Source: Alphaproteobacteria bacterium (lineage in GTDB: Bacteria; Pseudomonadota; Alphaproteobacteria; Rickettsiales; JADKJE01). From it: a stretch of DNA of 64,000 nucleotides. Numbering within the stretch: the stretch's first letter is position 1; each line of letters starts with the position of its first letter. The notes below the pieces were generated by a model. It was not told the DNA's origin, searched no databases, and saw only the letters and a program-made list of their open reading frames with translations. This document shows, in pieces, positions 34,056 to 44,272 of this stretch. The translations under genes and the position numbers were made by a program. The stretch lies in assembly GCA_016722515.1 (NCBI GenBank), contig JADKJE010000001.1:372001-436000 (forward strand), in the 5' to 3' direction.

Positions 34056-35373
34056 AGTATCTCCTCATTCATCATCGTCATATTTCGATTCCATTGAATT
34101 TCAAGCACGTCTAAAGAAGCGCTACCGTGCTGAGAAACGTTTCAAATTCTATGGGTTGACTGCCATTATCATGGCTTTCGTTTTTCTTATTTTTCTGTTG
34201 GCATGTATTACGGCGAAGGGATATACCGGGTTTTATCAAACCTATATCCAATTACCAGTTACCTTTGATGAAACTATATTAGTATCCAGTATCTCAGCAG
34301 AAGAAACATCTGCCTCATTGCAGGAAAACCTTATGTTTGCCGATTTTCAAGAATTGGTTCGCCAAAGCCTGCTTAAGGAATTCCCTGATGTTACTGAACC
34401 TCATCAGAAGCGGGCTCTTTTTTCGTTGCTCAGTCGTGGGGCTGGGACAACCTTAAAGAAAGCTTTAATGAAAGATGATTCGTTACTTAATACATCGAAA
34501 GCTATCTGGCTTCCTGCTTCCTCCAATGTCGACATGTATATCAAAGGCCGCATCAGTGATAAAACACCAGAATCCCAACGTAAACTTAAAGATAAACAGC
34601 TCGCCTGGATTAAGGCGCTAGAGAGCAAAGGTCTGATTAAAACAAAATTTAATATTCTTTTCTTTACAGCTAGTAATTCGCGAGAACCAGAACTTGCGGG
34701 GATTTTTGGAAGCGTTCTTGGATCGCTATACACCATTCTGGCATGTCTTATTATCGCTTTCCCGCTTGGGGTTCTTACTGCCGTTTACCTAGAAGAATTT
34801 GCCCCCAAGAATTTTCTAACCGATTTAATTGAGATTAATATCAATAACCTGGCTGCGATTCCTTCTATTGTTTTTGGACTATTAGGACTAGCCCTTTATC
34901 TGGACATTATGGAATTACCGAGATCTGCATCTGTAGTAGGTGGATTAACATTAGCATTAATGGTACTGCCTATTATGGTCATTACCGCTCGTAATTCTCT
35001 TAGGGCTGTCCCTCCTTCTATTCGTGATGCGGCCATGGGACTTGGCGCCTCTAAGATTCAAACCACGTTTCATCATGTGGTTCCACTGGCCATGCCCGGC
35101 ATTATGACAGGAACTATATTAAGTATCGCACGCGCACTCGGTGAAACGGCACCGCTCATTATGATCGGCATGGTTGCCTTTGTTGTTGACGTTCCCCAAA
35201 CCTTCTTTGATCCCGCAGCACCACTTCCCGTTCAAATATTCACCTGGGCAGACAGCGCTGAGCTTGGATTCGTTGAAAAAACTTCGGCCGCTATCATGAT
35301 ATTATTAGCTATCTTGATTGTCTTAAACACCGTAGCCGCAATTATCCGTAAAAAATATGAGAATAAATGGTAA
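34048..35373 (+). CDS. pstA: Phosphate ABC transporter permease PstA
   Basis: PstA is the second membrane subunit of the phosphate importer. Residues 1-200 form a DUF3333-type N-terminal part with one membrane helix and a periplasmic domain. The permease core has GIFGSVLGSLYTILACLIIAF-like helices, NNLAAIPSIVFGLLG and the EAA loop IRDAAMGLGASKIQT. The frame opens at a GTG (34039); the ATG at 34048 overlapping the pstC stop is the likely start (441 residues). It continues into pstB. Confidence 0.94.
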   Translation: MNKVSPHSSSSYFDSIEFQARLKKRYRAEKRFKFYGLTAIIMAFVFLIFLLACITAKGYTGFYQTYIQLPVTFDETILVSSISAEETSASLQENLMFADFQELVRQSLLKEFPDVTEPHQKRALFSLLSRGAGTTLKKALMKDDSLLNTSKAIWLPASSNVDMYIKGRISDKTPESQRKLKDKQLAWIKALESKGLIKTKFNILFFTASNSREPELAGIFGSVLGSLYTILACLIIAFPLGVLTAVYLEEFAPKNFLTDLIEININNLAAIPSIVFGLLGLALYLDIMELPRSASVVGGLTLALMVLPIMVITARNSLRAVPPSIRDAAMGLGASKIQTTFHHVVPLAMPGIMTGTILSIARALGETAPLIMIGMVAFVVDVPQTFFDPAAPLPVQIFTWADSAELGFVEKTSAAIMILLAILIVLNTVAAIIRKKYENKW

Positions 35374-35377
35374 CCAT

Positions 35378-36170
35378 ATGAATACACCTGCTCAGCCCAA
35401 CGCACACGAGAATAACGTTCGCATAAGAGCCGAAAATGTTAATCTTTTTTACGGAGAAAAACAGGCTTTATTTGATATTTCGGTAAACATCGAAGCCAAT
35501 ACGGTTACTGCTCTTATAGGACCATCAGGCTGTGGAAAATCATCATTCTTACGCTGTATGAACCGGATGAATGATTTGATTTTGGGCTGCCAGGTTCAAG
35601 GACTTATCACCCTTGATAATCAAGATATTTATGAAAAATCTGTTGATGCAGTGCAGTTGCGTGCAAAAGTGGGGATGGTTTTTCAAAAACCGAATCCCTT
35701 CCCCTAAGTCTATCTATGACAACATCACCTATGGCCCCAAACTTCATGGCCTGATCAAATCAAAAGCAGAATGCGATCAAATTGTTGAAGAAAGCTTGCA
35801 AAAATCGAGTCTATGGAATGAGGTAAAGGATCGTTTGCACGAACCAGCAACCAGTCTGTCGGGTGGTCAGCAACAGCGTTTATGTATTGCCCGCACAATT
35901 GCTATACGACCGGAGGTTATTCTTATGGATGAACCATGTTCGGCGCTTGACCCTATTGCAACAGCTAAAGTTGAGGACCTTATTGACGATCTTAGTAAAG
36001 ATTATACCATTGTTATCGTTACCCACTCCATGCAGCAAGCAGCTCGCGTATCCAAATATACCGCCTTCTTTCATCTGGGTAAACTGGTGGAATTTGATGA
36101 AACCAGCACTATTTTTACTCAGCCAAAACTTCAACAAACTCAAGACTATATCACAGGCCGCTTTGGTTAA
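35378..36170 (+). pseudogene. pstB: Phosphate ABC transporter ATPase PstB, frameshifted
   Basis: PstB is the ATPase of the phosphate importer. All motifs are present but in two frames: Walker A GPSGCGKSS and the start of the Q-loop (VFQKPNPFP) in the first, which stops at TAA 35705-35707; then KSIYDNITYGP, signature LSGGQQQRL, Walker B ILMDEP and H-loop VTHS in the second, up to 36170. The family reads PNPFPKSIYDN across the junction, so there is one extra C in the CCCC run at 35701-35704. No other damage is seen. Possible explanations are a base-calling error, a real recent mutation, or +1 ribosomal slippage at CCC-TAA. The start at 35378 (MNTPAQP) is likely; an in-frame ATG lies at 35357. 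Confidence 0.9.
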
Positions 36171-36278
36171 TATAACTTTAAAATTTAATGCCCATATTTA
36201 ATCATTCACCTATTTTAGTAGAAAATTAAGTATTTTTGTGTTAAATAGAGATATAGTCTAATAGTCTGGAACAGTACT

Positions 36279-37004
36279 ATGTCTGCAAAAAGCGAATTAA
36301 AACCATCTATTTTAGTAGTTGAGGACGAAAAGTCGATCGCGACTCTACTTCATTATAATCTTGAGAAAGCAGGTTATCGCGTGCGGGTTACCCACGATGG
36401 TGAGGAAGCGATACTGATGATCAATGAAAGTAAGCCAGACTTAATCGTTTTGGATTGGATGCTTCCCTCTCTTTCTGGATTAGAGATCTGCACTATTTTG
36501 CGTAACAATCCCGAAACAAAGCATATCCCTATTATCATGTTAACTGCCCGGGGCGAAGAACAGGATAAAGTTATGGGTCTTGAAACAGGGGCTGATGATT
36601 ACGTTGTGAAACCTTTTTCTCCTGCAGAAATGATTGCCCGTATCAACGCACTCTTTCGTCGCATGCGCCCGGCCTTCTCATCTGAAATATTGGAATATGC
36701 TGGCATTAGAATGGATTTAGGTTCCTGTTCTGTGACACGTGATGGTAAACAACTGCATTTGGGCCCTACAGAATATCGTATTTTGCAGTGTTTGATGGAA
36801 TTCCCTGAGCGCGTTTTATCGCGTGAAAAATTGATGACCAAAGTTTGGGGTAATTCACGTTATATCGAAATTCGTACGGTTGATGCCCACATCGCCCGTC
36901 TCCGTAAGGCTCTTGAGCTTTCTAAAGACGATCGCGATATCATCAAAACCATCCGTTCCGTTGGCTACAGCATTCATGATCCTAGTCTGTCAAAGAAACA
37001 GTAG
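36279..37004 (+). CDS. phoB: Phosphate regulon response regulator PhoB
   Basis: PhoB activates genes for phosphate starvation when phosphorylated. Residues 10-125 form the receiver domain (VVEDEKSI acidic pocket, phospho-acceptor Asp59 in LIVLDW, conserved Lys in DYVVKPFSP). Residues 140-235 form the OmpR-type winged helix (LGPTEYRILQCLMEFPERVLSRE, then RTVDAHIARLRKAL). It follows pstCAB by 108 bp. The usual phoU between them is missing, and no phoR lies nearby. A clear Pho box was not found upstream of pstC. Confidence 0.94.
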   Translation: MSAKSELKPSILVVEDEKSIATLLHYNLEKAGYRVRVTHDGEEAILMINESKPDLIVLDWMLPSLSGLEICTILRNNPETKHIPIIMLTARGEEQDKVMGLETGADDYVVKPFSPAEMIARINALFRRMRPAFSSEILEYAGIRMDLGSCSVTRDGKQLHLGPTEYRILQCLMEFPERVLSREKLMTKVWGNSRYIEIRTVDAHIARLRKALELSKDDRDIIKTIRSVGYSIHDPSLSKKQ

Positions 37005-37066
37005 CACTCATTTCTAATCCACACGGCTTAAATCAATGGCGACCGAAATTTAACGTAAAAAGACCA

Positions 37067-37116
37067 GTTAAAACTATGGCGAAAGCCATAAGCACTGAAT
37101 ATACGCTATCTTTTTT
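37067..37116 (+). repeat. Intergenic repeat element, copy A
   Basis: From GTTAAAACTATGGCGAAAGC to the T run ending near 37116, this gap between phoB and the phosphatase gene resembles a stretch at 46196-46245 on the minus strand. TTAAAACTAT and the 21-base TAAGCAC(T/C)GAATATACGCTAT block are shared with one mismatch. It contains the hairpin TATGGC-GAAA-GCCATA. Confidence 0.75.
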
Positions 37117-37121
37117 CATCG

Positions 37122-38201
37122 TTATGTAAAATCACGTGTGTTGTTATCCAAATAGGAAAGTTTCCTTCGTTTTACCACAGAGTCAGTATGAGCGCCTATT
37201 ACATGTTGGGGATCCTCAGTTATAGCCGATCTATCTGAGGTGTGCGGTGTGATGAGCGAGATTTTATTGTGTCTAACATTTATTCCCTCGTCTCTGCCGT
37301 CTCTATTTTCCATTTCGCACCTCTTTTTACCGACTGATTCAGGACCTAGTAAACATGGAGGATGATAAACGTTGGGACGCTGATTTAAATGGTTAATATA
37401 GGCTTTAAGTTGCTCGGGCTGCGCTCCGTTAGAATGATCCCAAATATACGTAGATTTTCCAAGTTCCCACTGAATATTCCGATAATTCACATCCCGTCCT
37501 TGACTAGATAATTGATGAGCCAAAAAAGCGATTAAAAATGTACTACTGCGCGAAACGCCCGCATCACAATTGACAGCAATAGGATCTTCAGAATGTATCT
37601 CATATGTCAGAACCATTTGAATGAGTCGGTTGAACTTTTCAAAGGCCATTTGATTATTCTTGTCAATGCCTCGTTTATCATTCCATTGTTTATAACGAAT
37701 CTGCCTCAGCGGGCGAGTTTCATTTTCCCCCTCTTTAGTCGTGTACGTAACATCGACCTCTAGGACATCCATTTCATCCGATGGGTACAAATAGGGTTCC
37801 TTAATCGCACCAATTTTAAATCCTCCAAATGTTTTTCCAGCTATCTTATACAAATGATGGACTTCTCCTTCTTTGGGACTGCTCGTGAGCGTCAAAATAA
37901 GTCCGACATTCTGATTCCAAAACATAACTAAAAATGGCTCAATATCTCTTTCATGTAAAAGTCCAGGAAACGTGATAAAACTTCGTTTGAGCTCACTATA
38001 CTCAACTCGGTTTGCATTCACAGCGCATTCATTTTCTTTTTTAATGTGCGAATCGGCTTCTGTGAGTGCATTGCCAGCGTAGTCGTAAGGAATAGTGATT
38101 AATTCCCGAGTGCTTTCAGCCCTTTGCGGACATATCGTTGGATATTTAAATCCACAAACGCGTCCCTCTTCCGGCTTCCCATAATAATACGCTATCAACA
38201 T
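37122..38201 (-). CDS. Eukaryote-like protein tyrosine phosphatase (effector-like)
   Basis: This 359-residue protein has the cysteine-phosphatase signature CX5R in VNCDAGVSRSS (Cys212, Arg218). It also has an upstream loop QIRYKQWNDKRGI whose Trp173-x-Asp175 matches the WPD-type acid loop, and a region FLVMFWNQNVGLILTLT that resembles the core of classical tyrosine phosphatases. It would remove phosphate from tyrosine, and less likely from lipids or Ser/Thr. Residues 275-359 are polar and end with a basic cluster (KRRK, 344-347) that looks like a nuclear localisation signal. No signal peptide. The upstream DNA is very AT-rich. It sits alone between phoB and bamD. Activity and host targeting are inferred. 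Confidence 0.75.
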   Translation of the reverse strand: MLIAYYYGKPEEGRVCGFKYPTICPQRAESTRELITIPYDYAGNALTEADSHIKKENECAVNANRVEYSELKRSFITFPGLLHERDIEPFLVMFWNQNVGLILTLTSSPKEGEVHHLYKIAGKTFGGFKIGAIKEPYLYPSDEMDVLEVDVTYTTKEGENETRPLRQIRYKQWNDKRGIDKNNQMAFEKFNRLIQMVLTYEIHSEDPIAVNCDAGVSRSSTFLIAFLAHQLSSQGRDVNYRNIQWELGKSTYIWDHSNGAQPEQLKAYINHLNQRPNVYHPPCLLGPESVGKKRCEMENRDGRDEGINVRHNKISLITPHTSDRSAITEDPQHVIGAHTDSVVKRRKLSYLDNNTRDFT

Positions 38202-38487
38202 AGTGAATGACTTTAATTATTTTGTTAATAAAAATTAATCTTCATTTTTCACACATAATTGATATTTCAATTACAGGATGAAATTATGAATATTAATTCA
38301 AGTTAAAATTGAAATTTTATATCTAGCGCAAACAGATTTGTTAGGCAACAACAATTTACGTCAGAGGCCCCATGCCCGATACTTCTAAATAAGCATTTAT
38401 GAAAGCTACAGGATAGTTAAGATAACCAAGGGATTTTTTTCTTCTTTGATGGGATCAAGAGATACACATGATTAACAAAAAAACTAA

Positions 38488-39372
38488 CTACTGAGGTTGG
38501 ATTTCTGTCTGTGTGTTCTCGTTATTGTTCTTTTTATCTTTCTTAATCCAGTCCCCTTTCCACCACGAAGGCTTTGCTTTGAGGTCTTGCGCCTTTTTAA
38601 CAGGGATATGCTTGCTATTCATAAGTCCAAAGGCATATTGATACCATGTACTTCCTGGATAATTAAAGCCAAGAACCGCAGCATATTTTTGTGCTTCCAC
38701 ATTGACCCCTAACTGTACGTAGGCTTCAACTAAGCGATAGAGAACCTCTGGTGTATGGGAAGTTGTTTGATAATTTTCGAGAACTTTCTTATAGCGGTTA
38801 ATAGCTGAAAGTAGGTTACCTTGTTTTAAATAAAAACGGCCAATTTCAATCTCCTTGCCTGCCAAGTGATCTGATACCAAATCCAATTTAGCTCGCGCAT
38901 CCTTGGCATAAGGAGAATGAGGAAAACGCAAAATCACTTCTTGTAGAGAATCGCCTGCTTTTGAAGTCATATCCTGATCACGATTCACAGTGGAGATGCG
39001 GTTATAATAACACAACGCCTTTAGATAATAAGCATAACTCACGCTTTTATGCCCTGGGTGAAGACTGATAAAACGCTCAAGAGAATCAATGGATTCATCA
39101 TAAAATTCATCTTCGAACATTGCATAGGCCGACATTAAATGGCCTTGCGTTGCCCACTGAGAATAAGGATATTCCTGTTCGATTTGTGCGAAGGTTTTAA
39201 TGGCATCTTTATAATCAGCCTTTTGAACTTGATTCATACCGGTATTATATAATTCTTCAACAGGCGGTATTTTTGCTACTTTATCTTCAGGCGACTCTTT
39301 TTTACCTGCACACGACGATAACTGCACAATCATGATAAAACTGATGACAAGGGGTTTTAAATATTTTAACAT
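38488..39372 (-). CDS. bamD: Outer membrane assembly lipoprotein BamD
   Basis: BamD is the essential lipoprotein of the BAM complex that inserts beta-barrel proteins into the outer membrane. From the ATG at 39372 (294 residues) the protein has a lipoprotein signal with the lipobox LSSC (about 15-25) and five TPR-like repeats (ADYKDAIKTFAQIEQEYPYS, and others). An AGGA ribosome-binding site lies just upstream. The frame is open to 39531, but that would put 53 unlikely residues before the signal peptide and overlap pgsA. The tail is rich in Lys, Asn and Gln. Confidence 0.94.
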   Translation of the reverse strand: MLKYLKPLVISFIMIVQLSSCAGKKESPEDKVAKIPPVEELYNTGMNQVQKADYKDAIKTFAQIEQEYPYSQWATQGHLMSAYAMFEDEFYDESIDSLERFISLHPGHKSVSYAYYLKALCYYNRISTVNRDQDMTSKAGDSLQEVILRFPHSPYAKDARAKLDLVSDHLAGKEIEIGRFYLKQGNLLSAINRYKKVLENYQTTSHTPEVLYRLVEAYVQLGVNVEAQKYAAVLGFNYPGSTWYQYAFGLMNSKHIPVKKAQDLKAKPSWWKGDWIKKDKKNNNENTQTEIQPQ

Positions 39373-39463
39373 GTTCCTAGTAACACCTTTCATTTTAAAC
39401 CAATGGGCTGATCCCGGCAGTTTATTATGTAGGGAAAACAAGGAATAAGCAACATCAACAACA

Positions 39464-40021
39464 GTGGATATGATGAAAAACCTTCCTAACATCCTTACCA
39501 TAAGCCGTATAGCCCTCATACCCGTTATCATAGGCAGCTTCTATATTGATACTGCCATCGCTAACTGGGTGGCCGCAACTCTTTTTCTGTTCGCCAGCAT
39601 TACCGACTATTTTGATGGGATGCTCGCCAGGGCACTTTCTGCTCAGTCGTTGATAGGCAGGTTCCTTGATCCTATTGCCGATAAACTTCTGGTTTCGGCC
39701 TGCATTGTTATGTTGGTACATTTTAACCGTGCGGATGTTATTCCCGCTCTTTTGATCATATGCCGCGAGATTCTGGTATCTGGACTGCGTGAATTTCTGG
39801 CAGGGATTAATGTGAGTGTTCCGGTCAGTAAATTATCAAAAATAAAAACAGGCGTCCAAATGGGTGCAATATTTTTACTTCTCCTTGGAAATAATGGCGA
39901 AGTGTTCGAGCGAATCAATCATCTAGGAAATATTGCCCTATGGTTGGCCGCCTTATTGACAATACTAACCGGCTATGCTTATTTACAGTCAGGGCTTAAA
40001 CACATGGCAAATCATGAATAA
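39464..40021 (+). CDS. pgsA: CDP-diacylglycerol-glycerol-3-phosphate 3-phosphatidyltransferase
   Basis: PgsA makes phosphatidylglycerol-phosphate from CDP-diacylglycerol and glycerol 3-phosphate in the inner membrane. The CDP-alcohol phosphatidyltransferase signature is complete: DYFDGMLAR, eight residues, then GRFLDPIAD (the metal-binding Asp residues). Several membrane helices follow. The 185-residue length is normal. The start may be the ATG at 39464 or codon 4 (MKNLPNILT). It is divergent from bamD. Confidence 0.94.
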   Translation: MDMMKNLPNILTISRIALIPVIIGSFYIDTAIANWVAATLFLFASITDYFDGMLARALSAQSLIGRFLDPIADKLLVSACIVMLVHFNRADVIPALLIICREILVSGLREFLAGINVSVPVSKLSKIKTGVQMGAIFLLLLGNNGEVFERINHLGNIALWLAALLTILTGYAYLQSGLKHMANHE

Positions 40022-40084
40022 GGATTGCACTATCCTTAGGTAAGATTTATCATGTCGCACATTCGATCATTTTCCTTTTAAATT

Positions 40085-43000
40085 ATGGGTATTTCACCTT
40101 ACATTCATTTACGGGTTTTCAGCGCTTACTCCCTTTCAGAAGGTGCGCTGAAAATGGAAGATATTACTTCCTTATGCAAACAATACCATATGCCTGCGGT
40201 AGCTATTTGCGACCGTGCCAATTTGTTTGGTTCCCTTGAGTTTTCAAAAGCCTGTACTAGCAAGGGAATCCAACCCATTATCGGCTGCATTGTGTCACTA
40301 CCGCATCCGAATAAAGAGGGCCAATATTGGGAATTACCCCTCTATGCACAAAATGAAAATGGTTATCAAAACCTGCTTAAATTAGTGAGCGATAGTTATA
40401 CCGCCATCACTCCCGGACTTGCCCCTCATATTACGTGGGAAAACCTGAATGCACACCATCTTGGTCTAATAGCCTTTACAGGTGGAAGTGAGAGCCTGGT
40501 AGGGCAATTTCTGCTTAACAACCAAGAAACAGACGCCATACAATGGTTACAGTCTCTTCACACGTTATTTGGAGATCGCCTGTATATTGAATTATCACGA
40601 CATGGCCGCGAAGAAGAAACCATTCTGGAATCGTATCTGATTGATTGCGCCTATGCACAACATATCCCCTGGTTGCCACCAATCATGCTTACTTTACCAA
40701 TCGTTCCATGCATACAGCGCATGAAGCACTCATGTGTATTTCATCAGGCACTTACTTAACGGATGATAATCGCAAACAATTGACTCCCGAATATTTCTTT
40801 AAGTCATCTGCGGAAATGGTCGAATTATTCTCCGACTTGCCCGAAGCTATTGAAAACACAGTTGCTATCGCTCAACGCTGTTCTGTGATGAGTGAAGAGC
40901 GCCCACCAATGCTGCCTAAGTTCCCATGTACCGATGATAAAAATGAAGCAGACGAACTAAAAGCATTATCATTGGCAGGTTTGCAAAAACGCCTTGATAT
41001 CCATGTTTTTAAACCTCATCACACCGAGCAGGAACGGGTCGAACTGAGCACACTCTATTACGACCGTCTTCATTTTGAATTAGACGTTATTACCAAAATG
41101 AAATTCCCTGGTTATTTCCTCATTGTATCCGACTTTATACGCTGGAGTAAGCGCGAAGGAATCCCCGTTGGTCCAGGAAGGGGATCAGGAGCAGGCTCCG
41201 TTGTTGCCTGGTCGCTAGAGATTACGGACCTAGATCCCATCCGTTTTAAGCTTCTATTTGAACGATTCTTAAATCCTGAGCGTGTATCGATGCCGGATTT
41301 TGATATCGACTTTTGTCAGGATCGCCGTGATGAAGTCATTCGTTATGTACAGAATAAATACGGCGCTGACCGAGTTGCGCAGATTATTACCTTTGGAAAA
41401 TTGCAGGCGCGTGCCGTCATTCGGGATGTTGGACGCGTCATGCAACTTCCCTATTCATTGACCGATCGCATCTGTAAAATGATTCCCAATAATCCAGCAG
41501 CTCCCGTCACCTTGCAAGAAGCGATCGATGGCGATGTTGAATTGCAGCGCCTGAAAAAAGATGATGAAGAAATTGGTCAGCTTTTAACCATTGGACTACA
41601 GCTTGAAGGGTTATATCGTCACGCCTCCACCCACGCAGCTGGTGTGGTGATAGCGGATCGTCCTTTATCAGAACTCGTCCCACTCTACAGCGATCCGCGA
41701 TCTGATATTTTAGTCGTGCAATATTCGATGAAATATGCCGAAAGTGCCGGCTTGGTCAAATTCGACTTTCTAGGGCTAAAAACCTTAACCGTTATCTCGC
41801 AGACCTGCAACATTATCTCACAAACGGAACCTGGAATAGACATCAATATATCGACCATTCCTCTGGATGATCCCAAATCCTACGCATTGCTCGCCGAAGG
41901 CGATGCAGTCGGCGTGTTCCAGCTCGAGAGTGCGGGCATGCGAGAAACACTTAGCAAAATGAAGCCAGATTGCTTTGAAGACCTCATTGCCTTGATTTCA
42001 CTTTACCGTCCTGGCCCGATGGATAATATACCCACCTATATCGCCCGCAAACATGGTAAAGAAAAACCCGATTATTTGCACCCGCTCTTAACCGATATTC
42101 TTCAGGAAACATTCGGCGTTATTATCTACCAGGAACAGGTTATGCAAATTGCGCAGGTTCTGGCTGGCTATAGCTTGGGAGGAGCTGACCTACTACGACG
42201 TGCGATGGGTAAGAAAATTAAAGCCGAAATGGATGCGCAACGCGCTTTATTTGTACAAGGGTCATTAGCCAACAATGTCCCCAAAGACCAGGCGAGTTTC
42301 ATCTTCGATCTGGTTGCTAAATTTGCCGGCTACGGCTTTAATAAATCGCATGCGGCTGCCTATGCACTGATATCGTATCAAACAGCCTGGCTAAAAGCCA
42401 ATTATCCGGTTGAATTTATTACGGCTTCAATGAATCTTGAAATAGACGATACCGATAAACTCTCGACCTTTTATCAGGAAGCCAAATCACATCAAATGGA
42501 TGTTTTGCCTCCAGACATCAATCATTCGAATGCCTTATTTGCCGTAGAAAAAAACAAAACAAACATTAAATCTATACGTTATGCCCTAGGCGCTATCAAA
42601 GGTGTTGGCGTTCAGGCGATGAAAGCCATCTGCACAGAGCGCGGTACGAATGGCCCTTATGCAAGCATATTTGATTTTGCAAGCCGTGTTGACAGTAAGC
42701 TTCTCAACAAAAAAATATTAGAGGGATTGATCGCTTCGGGTGCTTTTGATCAACTTCATCCTAATCGTCACCAATTATTCGCCGCCATCGAAATGATTTC
42801 CGCTTACGCCAATGGCAAAGCACGGGACCGCGACAGCCAGCAATTTAGTTTATTTGACGATGCTTTTGGCCTTGAAGCCCAGGATATCACCCCTCCATTA
42901 CCAACGGTTACAGATTGGCCTAATATGGAACGTATGCAGATGGAATTTGCCGCGATTGGCTTTTTCCTGTCTTCACACCCGTTAGATCATTTGCTACCTT

Positions 43001-43542
43001 TACTAAAAAGTAAATCGGTCACGCTGGCGTCTGCTTTTGATTCAAATGACGATGCTCCAAGCGGACGCGTCAGGCTCACGGGCGTCATCATCCAGAAAAA
43101 AATACGCTCGTCTCCGCGCGGTAAATTTGCCTTTGTGCAATTATCAGATCCTTCTGGTCTATTTGAAGTCTCTATCTTTGATGAGATGCTATTGCGTCAA
43201 GCAACTGAACTTCTGGAAACAGGAACCTCTGTTTATCTAAATGCAGATGTTAAAAAAGATGATACCGGCGTGCGCATCATTGCAACAGACATTCAAGCAC
43301 TGGACGTATTGCTACAGGATTTCAGCGTTAGAGCGCAGATTACACTTACATCCGCTGAAGACCTTCCACGTCTAGCCCAATTTCTACACACAATAAAAAC
43401 CGGCCGCTCGCGTATCACCATTAGAATTCCCCATCTTCATCATTACTTGGAATATTCACTTCCTTCGCGCTTTCAGCTAACACCTGATCATCTAGAAGAA
43501 ATGAAACAGCTTCAGGGTATTAAACATTTTTCCATTGCATAA
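40085..43542 (+). pseudogene. dnaE: DNA polymerase III alpha subunit, frameshifted
   Basis: DnaE is the replicative polymerase. The protein is complete in two frames that join near 40667. Frame 1 (from 40085) holds the PHP domain (HLRVFSAYSLSEGALKM, with Phe at a usual His position). At CAYAQHIP the reading should continue as LVATNHAYFTNR, which is in the second frame. One base is missing from the CCCC run at 40666-40669. Frame 2 runs intact to 43542, with the catalytic Asp pair in PDFDIDF, helix-hairpin-helix and OB-fold regions and a clamp-binding QFSLF. Joined, it gives about 1152 residues, the normal length. Because the gene is essential, a sequencing error, or less likely slippage, is more plausible than true loss. 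Confidence 0.92.
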
Positions 43543-43659
43543 TCAGATATACAATTGACATAGTTACAAAGCAATGATACCATCCATCCATTCTTTTTAT
43601 TTTTATACAAAAACGTGTTTCACATTGCATTTTTTAGTGTATAATCAAAGGTACAGGAA

Positions 43660-44247
43660 ATGAAAAATATTGCTCTTAAACATGGCGACATAATGTTTAT
43701 CGATACCTACAAAACCATTCAACAACTTGTTGATGCAGACTTTTCTGAAAAGCAGGCTGCTGCCATAACAGGCAAGCTGGTTGAAGTAAACGAACTCAAC
43801 TTATCAAACCTTGCCGCAAAAGGTGACGTTCAACATGTTAACAATAAGCTTAGCCTAATCGAAAATGATATTCAGTCGGTAAAAATTGATATCCGGGTGA
43901 CCGAGGCCTTTATCCGAAAAGATATTGAAGCTCTCGATCTACGTCTTAACTCTATGGATAATAATTTTACTACCATAGATGAACGATTCGCTAAAATAGA
44001 TGAACGATTTACTAAAATAGATGAACGATTTACTAAAATAGATGAACGATTCGACAACATGGACAAGAAGCTTATTGAACATGACAATCAGTTCCGCAAA
44101 ATAGACAATCGCTTCGATAAAGTGGAATTGCTCATAGATGTTAAAATCGACCGGGCTATTAATAAATTGATATTTTGGCTTGTTCCCCTGTTAATTGCTC
44201 AGTCAATGTCTATTATTGCCATGATGCACTATTTTAATAATCTATAA
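43660..44247 (+). CDS. Coiled-coil membrane protein, DUF1640-like
   Basis: This is a 195-residue protein. The N-terminal stretch TIQQLVDADFSEKQAAAITGKL resembles DUF1640 (CCDC90/MCUR1-like) proteins. A long coiled coil (about 55-165) contains four consecutive heptads of the form T/A-K-IDERF (residues 104-131), and a single C-terminal membrane helix (about 169-190) anchors it. The role is unknown; relatives in mitochondria take part in calcium uniporter or complex assembly. The start may be codon 1 or the ATG at codon 12 (43693). It follows dnaE by 117 bp. Confidence 0.68.
   Translation: MKNIALKHGDIMFIDTYKTIQQLVDADFSEKQAAAITGKLVEVNELNLSNLAAKGDVQHVNNKLSLIENDIQSVKIDIRVTEAFIRKDIEALDLRLNSMDNNFTTIDERFAKIDERFTKIDERFTKIDERFDNMDKKLIEHDNQFRKIDNRFDKVELLIDVKIDRAINKLIFWLVPLLIAQSMSIIAMMHYFNNL
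43969..44052 (+). repeat. Four 21-bp tandem repeats inside the coiled-coil gene
   Basis: The 21-bp unit coding TKIDERF (with variants TTIDERF and AKIDERF) is repeated four times in phase. The last copies are nearly identical at DNA level, so the copy number probably changes by slippage, adding or removing whole heptads. Confidence 0.85.
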
Positions 44248-44272
44248 CGTGAACTCAGATAACATTTAGCTC

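Noticed and set aside
35696..35708. Programmed +1 frameshift in pstB as an established fact
   Set aside because: The site fits, but there is no stimulator and the dnaE frameshift in the same kind of run makes a sequencing error equally likely; kept only as a possibility.
43969..44052. CRISPR-like repeat
   Set aside because: The units are contiguous, in frame and code heptads, with no spacers.
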